This document shows, one piece after another, positions 1 through 8,882 of a stretch of DNA of 64,000 nucleotides. This stretch comes from a virus. The notes under the pieces were generated by a model that was not told the origin of the DNA, ran no database searches, and was given only the letters and a program-made list of their open reading frames with translations. The first letter of the stretch is position 1. Each line of letters starts with the position of its first letter. The stretch is taken from IMG/VR virus record IMGVR_UViG_3300027742_000001, positions 27,914 through 91,913 of that record; one strand, 5' to 3'. The position numbers and the translations under genes are program-made.

Positions 1-1
1 G

Positions 2-187
2 GAAGGATGTTACTTGAGTACTCAAGCATGGGGGAATGCTCACCACGAAGTTGATGAGGAATCTATGGTAGAGATTTGTAGATGTACTCCTAGTCAAGCT
101 AAATATAGACTAAGGGAATTAATGGATAAATATCATTTGAAAAAGGACACTTCTTGTGCATTATGTGGTAGGGATACACTTGAATGA
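2..187 (+). CDS. C-terminal part of an unidentified protein
   Basis: Open from the window edge to a TGA that overlaps the ATG of the SbcC-like gene (ATGA), so the two are translationally coupled. The visible 61 residues end in a C-x2-C pair (CALCGRD) after a helix-turn-helix-like stretch (SQAKYRLRELMDKY). I do not recognise the family. A nuclease partner (SbcD type) often precedes an SbcC gene, but nothing visible shows a phosphoesterase motif. Confidence 0.6.
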   Translation, partial: EGCYLSTQAWGNAHHEVDEESMVEICRCTPSQAKYRLRELMDKYHLKKDTSCALCGRDTLE

Positions 188-1881
188 TAAAGATTAAGAA
201 AATAGAAGTTCAAGGGTTTTGGCTCTTGAATGATACTGTAATAGATTTTGAAGGGAAAGATGGTTTGATAAATCTTGTAGGGATTAACTCTGATGCTTTT
301 AGTTCAAATGGTTCGGGTAAGAGTACATTGCCTAGCCTTATTTGTCAAGCACTTTACAACAAGAACTTATTAAACAAACCCCAAAAAGAAATATTGAATA
401 AACATACTAATAAAAAGTTCTTCTGTAAAATGTATTTAGATATTACTAAAGATAACATTACAGAAGAAGTCCTTATTGAAAGAGATTATTCAAGAAACTT
501 TTTTGAGTACTACGTTAATGATATTCCTTCGGGATATAATAATAAAGTAGAAAAACAAAATCAGTTAGAAAAGTTATTAGGTTTAAGTTATAATACCTTT
601 AACAAATTGTTCTTTTTAAGCCCTCAAAGGGTTAGTTTATTTAGTACTGCTGAGGATAATGCTCAAAGTAATTTTATTAAAGAGTTATTGAGTTTAGAAT
701 TTATTACAGATATTAATAAAAGAGCTGATTTAGAGTTAAAGTCTTTGAAGTTAGAATTAGAAACAAAACTTAAAGAACAAGATATGTTAATTAAGCAATC
801 TGATTTTATTAAAGAACAATTAAATTTAGTAAAGGTTTCTTCATTTGATACTGCTGAATTAGGTCTTAAAGTAGAAAAACTTGAGGAAATACAATATAAT
901 AAATCTAAAAAAGAAAAAGAGTTCAAAAGTCTTAATAAAGAAGTAAAAGATACTGAAAGTAAAATCAATAACTTAACTTCTTCAATAGACTTTTTGAAAC
1001 AACAACAAACTCAAAACGATAAAGTATTAAATCTTAATAAATGTCCTACTTGTAAACAAGAGATTAAGAATATTGATGATTTAAGAAATGAGTTCAAAGG
1101 TTTTCAAGAACAAATTACAGATTTAGCTACTCAAAGAAAAGAGATTAAAGATAATAACTTAGGAAGATATTCTGTCTTAAAAGGTTTGAAAACAGAGTTA
1201 GAAAAGATTACTAAAGACGAAATCCTTTTAGAGAATGATATTAAAAGACTCCAAGAGTTAAAAGCTCAAGGGGAAACTTCGGATAAAACAACTCTAAGGA
1301 ATAAACTAAGAAAAGATTTAGCTAAAGTTAATGAAGATATAGTTACTAATGAAATATCTTTAACAGAATTTAGGAATAAAGTTTATGTTTATGAACTTAT
1401 TAAGGCTTGTACGGGTGCAAAAGGTTTTGTAAAAGAACGAATAAATCTTTTCATTGAATTATTTAATGGAACACTTGATAGGATTAGCTCTAAGGCACTA
1501 GGAAGAGAGATAAACATTTGGGTAGAGAAAACTACAAAAGATTCTTTCGAGCTTATTTATAAGGAACAGGGGCTTTTACAAAGGTATCAAGATTTAAGTT
1601 CAGGAACGCAACGAAGAGTAGATATTCTTTTATGTTTAGCATTAAACTTATCTATTAAAACTTTAACGGGAGTAGAAGTTAATCTACTATTCTTAGATGA
1701 AGTTTTATCTAATATTGATGATAGTGGAAAAGAGGAAATAGGAAAGTTACTTAGATATATTACTAAAGAGTTTCCTAATAAATCAATTATAACAGTACAC
1801 CATGGAGAAACTATCGAAAGTGATTATACTTTAAATGTTACAAGAGAAGATAATCAATCAATAATATCTTGGGAGGAATAA
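184..1881 (+). CDS. SbcC/Rad50-like recombination ATPase (T4 gp46 type)
   Basis: 565 residues with the Rad50/SbcC layout: Walker A SNGSGKST at residues 41-48, a long coiled coil at about 180-400 interrupted by a zinc-hook CPTC (C287, C290), the ABC signature LSSGTQ at 471-476, and Walker B LLFLDE at 501-506. Phage members are short compared with cellular SbcC (about 1000 residues). In this family the ATPase holds DNA ends and acts with a metallophosphoesterase nuclease in end resection and recombination-dependent replication. The possible nuclease partner here is the calcineurin-like gene at 4499-5800, which is not adjacent. The gene starts inside the preceding stop codon. Confidence 0.88.
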   Translation: MIKIKKIEVQGFWLLNDTVIDFEGKDGLINLVGINSDAFSSNGSGKSTLPSLICQALYNKNLLNKPQKEILNKHTNKKFFCKMYLDITKDNITEEVLIERDYSRNFFEYYVNDIPSGYNNKVEKQNQLEKLLGLSYNTFNKLFFLSPQRVSLFSTAEDNAQSNFIKELLSLEFITDINKRADLELKSLKLELETKLKEQDMLIKQSDFIKEQLNLVKVSSFDTAELGLKVEKLEEIQYNKSKKEKEFKSLNKEVKDTESKINNLTSSIDFLKQQQTQNDKVLNLNKCPTCKQEIKNIDDLRNEFKGFQEQITDLATQRKEIKDNNLGRYSVLKGLKTELEKITKDEILLENDIKRLQELKAQGETSDKTTLRNKLRKDLAKVNEDIVTNEISLTEFRNKVYVYELIKACTGAKGFVKERINLFIELFNGTLDRISSKALGREINIWVEKTTKDSFELIYKEQGLLQRYQDLSSGTQRRVDILLCLALNLSIKTLTGVEVNLLFLDEVLSNIDDSGKEEIGKLLRYITKEFPNKSIITVHHGETIESDYTLNVTREDNQSIISWEE

Positions 1882-1963
1882 CCTTCTAAGATATTTACTA
1901 CAAATACTACTTAAATTAACATAAAAACTACAATAATAACATTTACTTGTTAATAACACATTT

Positions 1964-1996
1964 TTAAGCAAACTTTAATAAATTCTTTGTTATACT
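1964..1996 (+). promoter_or_regulatory. Phage promoter, TTAAGC class
   Basis: TTAAGCAAACTTTAATA begins at 1964 and TATACT at 1991, a spacing of 27 nt between first bases, identical to seven other sites in the window. It lies in the 144-bp gap after the SbcC-like gene and before the ribosome site of the gene at 2026. The leader that follows (TTTGTAAATAAAATTTAAGG) closely resembles the leader at 4471-4495. Confidence 0.75.
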
Positions 1997-2025
1997 TCTT
2001 TGTAAATAAAATTTAAGGAGGAAAA

Positions 2026-2442
2026 ATGCGTATAACAAAGTTAATGAAACTAAGAGATGAAGTATGCCCTATATGTGGAGAACCTAAAGATATTTGTCCT
2101 AGTGAAGAATCATGTCCATATAGGATTAGGGATATTAATACTAATGATACAATACATGAGCAAAATTTAAAAGAGCCAAAACAAGGAGATATTGTTAAGG
2201 CAACAAGAAACTTAGGTAATTATAATTGGCAAGGAACTTATTTTGGTAAATGTAATGATATTTATTTACTAGATTTTAATGGTACTCATTGTATGGTTGC
2301 TAATAAGGTTGAAATTATACCTACTCTTACTAAAAAAGAAGCTAAACAAAAAATATCTGAAATGTTTGCTAACCCTAAAAATATATCAAGTCAAAAGGTT
2401 AGGGAAATAATTGATTTAATTGAGTTAGATAAGGAGAAATAA
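2026..2442 (+). CDS. Small protein with N-terminal Cys cluster, unknown function
   Basis: 138 residues. Four cysteines (C14, C17, C24, C30) form a CPIC...C...C zinc-ribbon-like knuckle. A middle segment rich in beta-type residues (about 55-100) resembles a small SH3-like barrel, and the end is a Lys/Glu-rich helix. It is the first gene after the 1964-1996 promoter with a strong AAGGAGG site. Its stop abuts the TTG start of the next gene. No family recognised; a nucleic-acid-binding role is only a guess from the cysteines. Confidence 0.8.
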   Translation: MRITKLMKLRDEVCPICGEPKDICPSEESCPYRIRDINTNDTIHEQNLKEPKQGDIVKATRNLGNYNWQGTYFGKCNDIYLLDFNGTHCMVANKVEIIPTLTKKEAKQKISEMFANPKNISSQKVREIIDLIELDKEK

Positions 2443-3966
2443 TTGGCAAAAGCTAAAGCAACAAAGAATAAAAGTAATCTAAGTATATATAATATTAAAG
2501 ATACTTTTATAAAGATTTTTTTAGAGTTCATTATTGAGTTAAATAAAATTCCTAATGCTGAACAAAAATTAAATTATCTTAGAAAGGTTTTATATAGGAA
2601 TAATGATAATAGGGCTGAGTTTAATATTGTTCATGGTTATGTTATTAAAAGAATTTTAACTTCACCAACAATTAAAGAAAGGTTTTTACCTTTAGAGAGT
2701 GATTTAGAAAAAGAAACTATAACAGGAAAACAAATAAACTTTCCTCAATTAGATTTTATGGTAGCATATGGTATTAATGAAAAAGAACTTAGACCTTATT
2801 TTGAGGAATATATTTATTCAGAAAAAGGTTTCTTACAAAAGTTCTTAGTAGATTTTATTAATGGAGAGAATGTTTATAAAATCCCTAAAGATATGCTTAA
2901 AGAACTTTGGGATAATAAAAGACTTAGAGTTCAAGAGTACATGACTTTAGATGATGATTTATCTTTACATTATCATTTTATAGGTATGCCCCCTTATTTA
3001 TATAAGCAACAAGTTTATAAGTACCTTGATTTAAAATCTTTTAATAATACTAAGTTCAAAGGGCTTGTTATTCCAACTGATGTTGAGATACATTCTTATT
3101 TTAAAGAACGAAATAGAAAAGCTAGAAGATTTTATGCTTGGCAAAGAACTCTTGAATGGGATAATAATGATACAAAATATAATATAAGATATCCTTGTGT
3201 ACTTTATAAAGGTTCTTTAGTTAAGAAAAGAAAGTTATTATATTTTGTTAGATTAGGAAGTCTTTTAAGGACTAATATTGAGGGAATGTTATTGAATTAT
3301 TTTGAAACAGTATTTAAGAAAGGTTTTTCTAAAAGGTTACTCTTTGTGGGGTATCTTAATGAGGATAACTCTTTAGATATTATGGTAATGACTGAGAATA
3401 AACAACTTACTAATTGTTTTGTTACGGAAAAAGCCTTTCAAATGAATTACAACTATTCTACTTTAACAAAGGATTATAAGAAAATAAGAAAAAACATGGA
3501 ATTCTATGCAGATGAATTTAATATTAAAAAGTTAAAATTGCATAAGTCCGAGGGTTTTGTATTTCATTCTTTACATTATTTGTTAAATTATATGTTGTTG
3601 AATATTGCTCAAGGAGATAAAAGACCTCTAACAATTATGTTTAGGAACTTTTTAATGATAACTAATGGGTTAAATATTAGAAAAGCTCTTATGACAAGAT
3701 ATGAGTCAAAGATACAAGTAGCACATTTTACATATTTAGATACAAAGGAGGAGTTTAATTTACATAGGTCAAGGTTATCTGAAACAGTAGAGATTATACC
3801 TAACTTTCTTAATCAAGAAGTTCATATATTTGAGTTTGAAAGAGGAGGTAGATTTGGGTTATTAGCACCAATGAAGTCTTTTAAGTTCAGCGAAGAGAGT
3901 TATTCCGAAAAGGTGAGCAAGTTAAGACAGTTTAGTCAAGTATTTGCTGAGAAAGATAAATTTTAA
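2443..3966 (+). CDS. Large hypothetical phage protein
   Basis: 507 residues from a TTG start placed six bases after AAGGAG; no ATG fits better. The protein is basic, rich in Lys/Tyr/Phe and predicted mostly globular, without signal peptide, membrane span or an ATPase or nuclease motif that I can see. Its size and position as the main gene of the first early operon (between a Cys-cluster protein and small zinc-ribbon proteins) suggest a DNA-handling or host-takeover role, but the sequence does not show one. Confidence 0.8.
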   Translation: MAKAKATKNKSNLSIYNIKDTFIKIFLEFIIELNKIPNAEQKLNYLRKVLYRNNDNRAEFNIVHGYVIKRILTSPTIKERFLPLESDLEKETITGKQINFPQLDFMVAYGINEKELRPYFEEYIYSEKGFLQKFLVDFINGENVYKIPKDMLKELWDNKRLRVQEYMTLDDDLSLHYHFIGMPPYLYKQQVYKYLDLKSFNNTKFKGLVIPTDVEIHSYFKERNRKARRFYAWQRTLEWDNNDTKYNIRYPCVLYKGSLVKKRKLLYFVRLGSLLRTNIEGMLLNYFETVFKKGFSKRLLFVGYLNEDNSLDIMVMTENKQLTNCFVTEKAFQMNYNYSTLTKDYKKIRKNMEFYADEFNIKKLKLHKSEGFVFHSLHYLLNYMLLNIAQGDKRPLTIMFRNFLMITNGLNIRKALMTRYESKIQVAHFTYLDTKEEFNLHRSRLSETVEIIPNFLNQEVHIFEFERGGRFGLLAPMKSFKFSEESYSEKVSKLRQFSQVFAEKDKF

Positions 3967-3978
3967 AAAGGAGAATAA

Positions 3979-4155
3979 ATGAAAAAGATACAAGGATACG
4001 TTTCAACAGGATATGTTGGTTGTGATGGGGAGTTTGAATTTGAGGTTGAAGAAGATACTCCCGAAGATAAAATTCACGAAATTGCTTTAGATTGTCTATT
4101 TGAAACTATTGAGTGGAGTTGGTGGGAAGTTAAAGATGAGGAAAAAGAATGTTAA
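3979..4155 (+). CDS. Small acidic phage protein (58 aa)
   Basis: Starts at ATG 3979 behind AAAGGAGAATAA and ends 7 bases inside the next gene. The 58-residue product has the pattern STGYVG(C)D.EFEFEVEEDT...EIALD.LFETIEWSWWE, which resembles a small conserved acidic family common in phage early regions; function is unknown. Coding is supported by the ribosome site and the overlap with the following gene. Confidence 0.7.
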   Translation: MKKIQGYVSTGYVGCDGEFEFEVEEDTPEDKIHEIALDCLFETIEWSWWEVKDEEKEC

Positions 4156-4364
4156 AAAAGGAACTCATTGAAAAGTTACAAAATGAGATAAATAAGTTAA
4201 AGGAATTTCCCGATAAAGCAAAGTTCAATGAGATTGTTCTGATAAAGGAAAAGCCTAAATGCCCTCAATGTGGGGAATATGAAGGTAAGAACTTTTCTAG
4301 TGGAGGTTTTATTTATCATCAAGAATATTGTAAATCTTGTGGATATAGTTTTACTGAGGAATAG
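4149..4364 (+). CDS. Zinc-ribbon small protein
   Basis: 71 residues; a basic helical N-terminus is followed by CPQCGEYEGKNF...CKSCGYSF, a typical four-cysteine zinc ribbon. It overlaps the preceding gene's stop (ATGTTAA). This is probably the last gene of the 2026-4364 operon, as the following 134 bp hold the next promoter. Such ribbons in phages often belong to transcription or host-interaction factors; no specific role can be given. Confidence 0.75.
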   Translation: MLKKELIEKLQNEINKLKEFPDKAKFNEIVLIKEKPKCPQCGEYEGKNFSSGGFIYHQEYCKSCGYSFTEE

Positions 4365-4445
4365 GTTACAAAAGTATTGCATATAATAATGTGCAAAGAT
4401 AGCTATTGAAGGTTATTTCATGCAATATATGTTACTAAGGATAGT

Positions 4446-4467
4446 TTAAGCAAAGGTATTATATACT
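4446..4467 (+). promoter_or_regulatory. Variant TTAAGC promoter with short spacing
   Basis: TTAAGCAAAGG begins at 4446 and TATACT at 4462, a spacing of 16 nt, 11 nt (about one helical turn) less than the other members of the family. The leader down to the ATG at 4499 is nearly the same as that at 2000-2025. The 4365-4445 stretch upstream also holds a TTGCA-N10-TGCAA dyad (about 4378-4397). Confidence 0.5.
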
Positions 4468-4498
4468 TTTGTTTGTAAAATAAATTTAAAGGAGAAAA

Positions 4499-5800
4499 AT
4501 GAAAACAAAGTTAATAAATGAATTCAGACAAAGGTTTGATTTGAGTGAGGAAGATTGGGGAATGTTCTTAGCAGAGTATCAAGAAAAGGATAAACCTTTA
4601 AGAACTCTTTGTGAGGATTATGATATTGAGTATAATGCTTTTAGATATTGTTCTTATCAATTAGGTTTAGATAATGGTACTAAAGCAAGTCGTGTTGAGA
4701 GTATTCTTAAATTAAATAAAGACTTAATGAGAGAACAAGGTAAAGAGTATAGTGTAGAACATGAACTAGAAAGAGAATTAGAGAGTATTGTTAAGAAAAA
4801 TAGACAATTAGTTAGAGGTATTACCCATGCTCGTGATGAGAATAATCATTTAAGAAAGCTTATGAGGGAAGAGGATAGAGAATATAACTTTTATGAGTCA
4901 ATTTATAATGATATTCAACACTCACTAACTGTTTTTAAAGATACTAATTTTCCTAAAAATAATTTAAAACTTATTGATAGGAAAGATTTAAGAAAAGATA
5001 ATACTAAAGCATTTGTCTTATTATCAGATTTGCATTATAATGAATTAGTTAAAGGTCAATTTATAGAAAACCATAATGAATTTGATACTCAGATTTGTTT
5101 GGATGGTATTGATACAACTTTATTTGAAGTTCAGAAATATGAAGCTGATATTTTAAAGATATACTTAGGTGGAGACTTACTTGCAGGTAAAATTCATGGA
5201 TTAGACTTAAAAGGTCAAGTTCCAGTAACACAATCTGTTATAGAATTAGCAAAGTTTTTAGCAGATAGAATTAATACCCTAGCAACTCAGTATAAACATA
5301 TTGATATTATAGCTGTTAATGGTAATCATAGTAGATTAGGTTTATTACCTGTTAGAGATTTAAAAGCTTTTGACTTTGAACACTTAATGTATGAAATAAT
5401 GTTAAGTCATATTAACCAAGATAATGTTAAATCACATTATAGCAATAGTGGTTATGCCATTGATAATATTGGTACAGAAGATAACCCTAAATATTTAGGA
5501 CTTCATCATATGGATATGAAAAGATTTAATCCAACAAATGAATCAGATGTATTAAAGCAATTTGAAATGTTTGATGAATTATTTAATATTAGGGTTATGT
5601 CTATAATGGGAGGACACCAACATAAACCAGTCTTTACTGCTAATAGTAGAGGAGGTAGTTGTTTTATAAATGGTTGTGTTAGTGGTTCTAGTGAATATGG
5701 ATTTAACTCAGACTTCTTACCTTTATATCCTTTTCAATGGGTTGGTGTATGGAATCCTAATGGTTACGCAGATGAACAAAAATGTGTAAGAATAAGATAA
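4499..5800 (+). CDS. Calcineurin-like metallophosphoesterase with N-terminal coiled coil
   Basis: 433 residues. Residues 1-60 look like an HTH-type helical domain, 65-130 are a charged coiled coil, and 170-420 carry the metallophosphoesterase motifs in order: SDLHY (D177, H179), GGD (D226), GNHSR (275-279) and GGHQHKP (H373, H375). This fold covers phosphatases and DNA nucleases including SbcD/Mre11. Its location a few kilobases after the SbcC-like ATPase makes an SbcD-like partner plausible, but the N-terminal part differs from SbcD and the genes are not in one operon, so the substrate is uncertain. Confidence 0.8.
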   Translation: MKTKLINEFRQRFDLSEEDWGMFLAEYQEKDKPLRTLCEDYDIEYNAFRYCSYQLGLDNGTKASRVESILKLNKDLMREQGKEYSVEHELERELESIVKKNRQLVRGITHARDENNHLRKLMREEDREYNFYESIYNDIQHSLTVFKDTNFPKNNLKLIDRKDLRKDNTKAFVLLSDLHYNELVKGQFIENHNEFDTQICLDGIDTTLFEVQKYEADILKIYLGGDLLAGKIHGLDLKGQVPVTQSVIELAKFLADRINTLATQYKHIDIIAVNGNHSRLGLLPVRDLKAFDFEHLMYEIMLSHINQDNVKSHYSNSGYAIDNIGTEDNPKYLGLHHMDMKRFNPTNESDVLKQFEMFDELFNIRVMSIMGGHQHKPVFTANSRGGSCFINGCVSGSSEYGFNSDFLPLYPFQWVGVWNPNGYADEQKCVRIR

Positions 5801-5828
5801 CTATTAAATATTTATGTAAGGAGAAAAA

Positions 5829-6035
5829 ATGAAAAAACAAGAAGCTCTAGAAAGGATAAAACTTCTAGAGCAAGTTATTAATGAAAAGTCAAGACAAGTA
5901 AACCCCAATATAAGTTACTCTTTAAATGATATAATATCAGGTAAATTATCTAAATGTCCTAATCAGAAACTTCTTAATGAAATATTTACTTGTCAAGATG
6001 AAATAAAAAACTTACAAAAATCTTTGGAGGATTAA
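5829..6035 (+). CDS. Small coiled-coil protein, unknown
   Basis: 68 residues with a clear AAGGAG site, predicted as two helices (ALERIKLLEQVINEKSRQ and the C-terminal half). It follows the phosphoesterase by 28 bp and ends at a stem-loop (6025-6044). No family recognised. Confidence 0.65.
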   Translation: MKKQEALERIKLLEQVINEKSRQVNPNISYSLNDIISGKLSKCPNQKLLNEIFTCQDEIKNLQKSLED

Positions 6036-6044
6036 TTTCCTCCA
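6025..6044 (+). terminator. Stem-loop after the phosphoesterase operon
   Basis: TGGAGGA-ttaatt-TCCTCCA, a perfect 7-bp stem overlapping the stop of the preceding gene. No clear T-run follows, so its strength as an intrinsic terminator is unsure. The 6045-6106 stretch that follows has no G on the + strand, as do other post-terminator gaps here. Confidence 0.5.
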
Positions 6045-6106
6045 CCCTTACCTCATAATATCCTTTCAAAAAAACTTTTAAAAACAACCCACAAAAACAA
6101 ACCCAT

Positions 6107-6139
6107 TTAAGCAACTTTTAATAATACTTCTTATATACT
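6107..6139 (+). promoter_or_regulatory. Phage promoter, TTAAGC class
   Basis: TTAAGCAACTTTTAATA begins at 6107 and TATACT at 6134: spacing 27 nt, as in the rest of the family. It lies in a 153-bp gap downstream of a stem-loop and heads the run of small + strand genes from 6189 to 10450. Confidence 0.75.
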
Positions 6140-6188
6140 TATCTTATCGAAACAATTTAAACACATAAACACATAAAAAGGAGAAACA

Positions 6189-6518
6189 ATGTTTTATTTA
6201 GAAGAATATGGACATGATGCAGACAATAATAGATGGATGGAAGTTATTAACTTTGATATTACAGAAGATGATAAAGAGGAAATTCTTGAAGCAATTTATC
6301 CATTATTTATGGATGATAATCTTGGAGAAGTAGTAGTTCCATTGTATTGTTTTATTACAGATGATTTTGTTGATGTAGTTATTAATATTAATGATTACTT
6401 AGAAGATTTAATTGAAATGGGATTATCCGATGAAGAGTATAAAGAAGAACAAGATATTCAAGAATGGTTAAATGATTTAAAAGAAAATCTTAAAGGGGAA
6501 AGTAATGAAAAAGCTTAA
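6189..6518 (+). CDS. Acidic small protein, unknown
   Basis: 109 residues, strongly acidic (many D/E, few K/R), first gene behind the 6107-6139 promoter. No cysteines or membrane span. Small acidic early phage proteins can be DNA mimics or host enzyme inhibitors, but nothing here proves this. Overlaps the next gene by 14 bp. Confidence 0.75.
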   Translation: MFYLEEYGHDADNNRWMEVINFDITEDDKEEILEAIYPLFMDDNLGEVVVPLYCFITDDFVDVVININDYLEDLIEMGLSDEEYKEEQDIQEWLNDLKENLKGESNEKA

Positions 6519-6870
6519 AGGTCTTAGAATAGTTAAGTCTAACAAAAATAGAAAGATTAATTTTAAAAAGTATTTTTATGTATTCCTTAACTCAAATAAT
6601 AAATATGAAGTAACAACGGATAAGTTCTTTATTAATAAAAGAGTTGATATAGTTCCTATCAAGTTATCTCATATAAAGATTTGGGATATATTTAAGGTAG
6701 ACCAATATAGAGATACTCCTTTATATGAATATTATGAAAGAGGTTCTTTTGAGGATTATATGGGATACTTTGTTAGAGTAAATAATTTTGTAAAAGATTA
6801 TAATGAAGAATTTGAGTACAAAATTAAACTAAATGAAGTCAAAAAAGAAAACAAGGAGGAATTATGTTAG
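6505..6870 (+). CDS. Basic small protein, unknown
   Basis: 121 residues, Lys-rich N-terminus (KGLRIVKSNKNRKINFKKYF) and aromatic-rich middle. Starts inside the end of the preceding acidic protein, so the oppositely charged pair is co-translated. No family recognised. Confidence 0.72.
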   Translation: MKKLKGLRIVKSNKNRKINFKKYFYVFLNSNNKYEVTTDKFFINKRVDIVPIKLSHIKIWDIFKVDQYRDTPLYEYYERGSFEDYMGYFVRVNNFVKDYNEEFEYKIKLNEVKKENKEELC

Positions 6871-7205
6871 AAATGTTATTATTTGGGGTTATTTATTTCA
6901 TATGTATTGGTTGGTTATGTAATATTGTTATAGGCTATATTCAAATGCTTTGGTTAATGTTTGTTACTCATAAAGATATTGAAGGGTGTTATGGAGAAGC
7001 TAGGTTAAAAGAATATTGTAAAGAGTCTACTTATAAATTAATTACTTTTGAGAGGTTTATTACTCCATATTTAGGTTCTTTTAAGGTTATTGAATATATA
7101 ATTATGTATTATTATGTTAAAAGAAATTTATCCTCTTATAGAGTGTTTGACTCTTTTGATATTCTAATACAAGTTGATATTCAATTAAGTAAAAAGGAGA
7201 ATTAA
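6864..7205 (+). CDS. Small membrane protein, unknown
   Basis: 113 residues with one strong N-terminal hydrophobic segment (about residues 3-33, long enough for one or two membrane spans) followed by a soluble Tyr/Lys-rich part. AAGGAGG precedes the ATG. Possibly an inner-membrane early protein; function unknown. Confidence 0.7.
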   Translation: MLEMLLFGVIYFICIGWLCNIVIGYIQMLWLMFVTHKDIEGCYGEARLKEYCKESTYKLITFERFITPYLGSFKVIEYIIMYYYVKRNLSSYRVFDSFDILIQVDIQLSKKEN

Positions 7206-7522
7206 TGAAAAAATTTACAAGAGAAATGGCTTATGAGTATATATATGATATGATTAAAGAAGGTGACTTAGACTCTTACGGAGAACACTTTGTTGATAAG
7301 ATTTATAATCAACATGAAAGAGAGTTAGAAGATATATTTCATGAAGGTGTTGAAAATGGTAATATATCTATGAAAGTTAAAATGGAAGAAGAGTTAAAAG
7401 AAAGAACTTGTGAGAATTGTAAATATTATACTTCTCCAAAATGTCCTATTGAGCTTTTTTCTGAAACTGCTTTACATTTTGAAAAACACCCTTTTTCATG
7501 TAATAGATGGGAGGATAAATAA
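7205..7522 (+). CDS. Small Cys-containing protein, unknown
   Basis: 105 residues; helical and acidic first half, then CENCKYYTSPKCPI...FSCNRW, a four-cysteine cluster typical of short phage zinc-binding proteins. The ATG overlaps the previous stop (TAATG). Confidence 0.72.
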   Translation: MKKFTREMAYEYIYDMIKEGDLDSYGEHFVDKIYNQHERELEDIFHEGVENGNISMKVKMEEELKERTCENCKYYTSPKCPIELFSETALHFEKHPFSCNRWEDK

Positions 7523-7523
7523 A

Positions 7524-7934
7524 ATGAAACAAACAGAAGAAAAGATTTTATTAAAAAATTCTATTATAACACCTGACGGAACAGAATTAACTTCAAACCA
7601 TGTTTATGATTATAAATCTTACAAAGATGCTAACGGAGAGGTTTATATGAATGATGGTGGTAGAGAATATATTAGAAGGTCTGTTAATAAAGAGCCTTAT
7701 ATTGATAATTGTATTTATTCAACAGATTCCTTTGAGAGAATTCGTTCAGAACTTTCTTGGGGAACTTATGGTAAAAAAGGTACAGAAGAGTTACATTATA
7801 TAAAGTTTAAAGATATGTCAAATGCTCATATAGAAGCTATTACAACAAATTTTGTTGAAGGTCTTTTTATAAATATTCTTAAAGAAGAGCTTAAATATAG
7901 AGAATTAAATAATATTTTTGTGGAGGATAATTAA
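7524..7934 (+). CDS. Hypothetical protein
   Basis: 136 residues from the ATG at 7524. A longer in-frame reading from 7410 is possible but would overlap the preceding gene by more than 100 bp; the site GGAGGATAAATAAA just before 7524 decides the start. Contains an ITPDGTELTSNHVYDYKS beta-type N-terminus. No family recognised. Confidence 0.72.
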   Translation: MKQTEEKILLKNSIITPDGTELTSNHVYDYKSYKDANGEVYMNDGGREYIRRSVNKEPYIDNCIYSTDSFERIRSELSWGTYGKKGTEELHYIKFKDMSNAHIEAITTNFVEGLFINILKEELKYRELNNIFVEDN

Positions 7935-8441
7935 ATGTTTGGTGAGGGAGAGATAGGTAGAGTAAAAAATGTATTTACAAAGTTGCACTTTAGTTTGATT
8001 CCTAATGAGGAGGAGGCATATAATAATAGTTATACTTATGTAACAAACTATGATAATTACAAAGGATATAGTATTGAAGTTTATGAATCGGAAAACTTTG
8101 TAGCAGATACTTGTTATAATTTAGAGGTTGAAGATGACTTCTTTTGTGAGTACGATTTAACATATAGATACTTTAATATAAAAAGATTAGTAAAGGAATA
8201 TGAAATAAAACCTTTAGAAATATGTACTATTTTAGTTAATTATGATATGGTTTATACAAAAGGTTGGACTGATTGTGGATACGAGTATGATATGGAATTA
8301 GATATTAAAGAAGTACAAGTAAATAGACATCAAAACTTAGAATTTAATACAATGTATAAAACAATACTCCCTAAATGGACTAAGTACCCAATTAAAATGG
8401 AGTATAATAAAAATAGATTATGGGAAAAGTTAGTTGATTAA
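7935..8441 (+). CDS. Hypothetical protein
   Basis: 168 residues, Tyr/Asp/Glu-rich, soluble, directly abutting the preceding gene with GGAGGATAATTAA as ribosome site. No recognisable motif. Confidence 0.72.
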   Translation: MFGEGEIGRVKNVFTKLHFSLIPNEEEAYNNSYTYVTNYDNYKGYSIEVYESENFVADTCYNLEVEDDFFCEYDLTYRYFNIKRLVKEYEIKPLEICTILVNYDMVYTKGWTDCGYEYDMELDIKEVQVNRHQNLEFNTMYKTILPKWTKYPIKMEYNKNRLWEKLVD

Positions 8442-8502
8442 GCTTATTTTAATAAAAGGTATTGTACAATTATATTATCAAAACAAACAAAAAGGAGAAT
8501 AT

Positions 8503-8865
8503 ATGAAAGATTTAAATATACCAATTTATAGAGCAAAAAAGATTGATAGTGATGAATATGTAATAGGTTATTATTTAAAAATGGGTAGTACACATTATAT
8601 TTATAGAAATAAAATGTTTGAGGGGGTTATATGTGTTGATAAATTAACCTTAGCAATACATTTTCCTAATATGTTAGATAGTGACTATAATCCAATATTT
8701 GCTAGTTTATCAGAAGATGGGAAAGGTGGTGATATATGTAGTTTTAGTGACCATAAAGATTTAACAGCAATGTGGAATTCATATTCTTTAGATTTTGATT
8801 TTGGTAATGTAAGAGATATGAAAAACTATCACATGGACTGCAAAGTAGTAGGAATACAAGAATAA
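8503..8865 (+). CDS. YopX-like phage protein
   Basis: 120 residues from ATG 8503, chosen because AAAAAGGAGAATAT precedes it; an in-frame start at 8434 lacks a site. The opening IYRAKKIDSDEYVIGYY and the later TLAIHFPNMLDSDYNPIFASLSEDGKGGD pattern resemble the YopX-type proteins widespread in phages, whose role is unknown. Confidence 0.65.
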   Translation: MKDLNIPIYRAKKIDSDEYVIGYYLKMGSTHYIYRNKMFEGVICVDKLTLAIHFPNMLDSDYNPIFASLSEDGKGGDICSFSDHKDLTAMWNSYSLDFDFGNVRDMKNYHMDCKVVGIQE

Positions 8866-8882
8866 AATAAAAAGGAGAAAAT

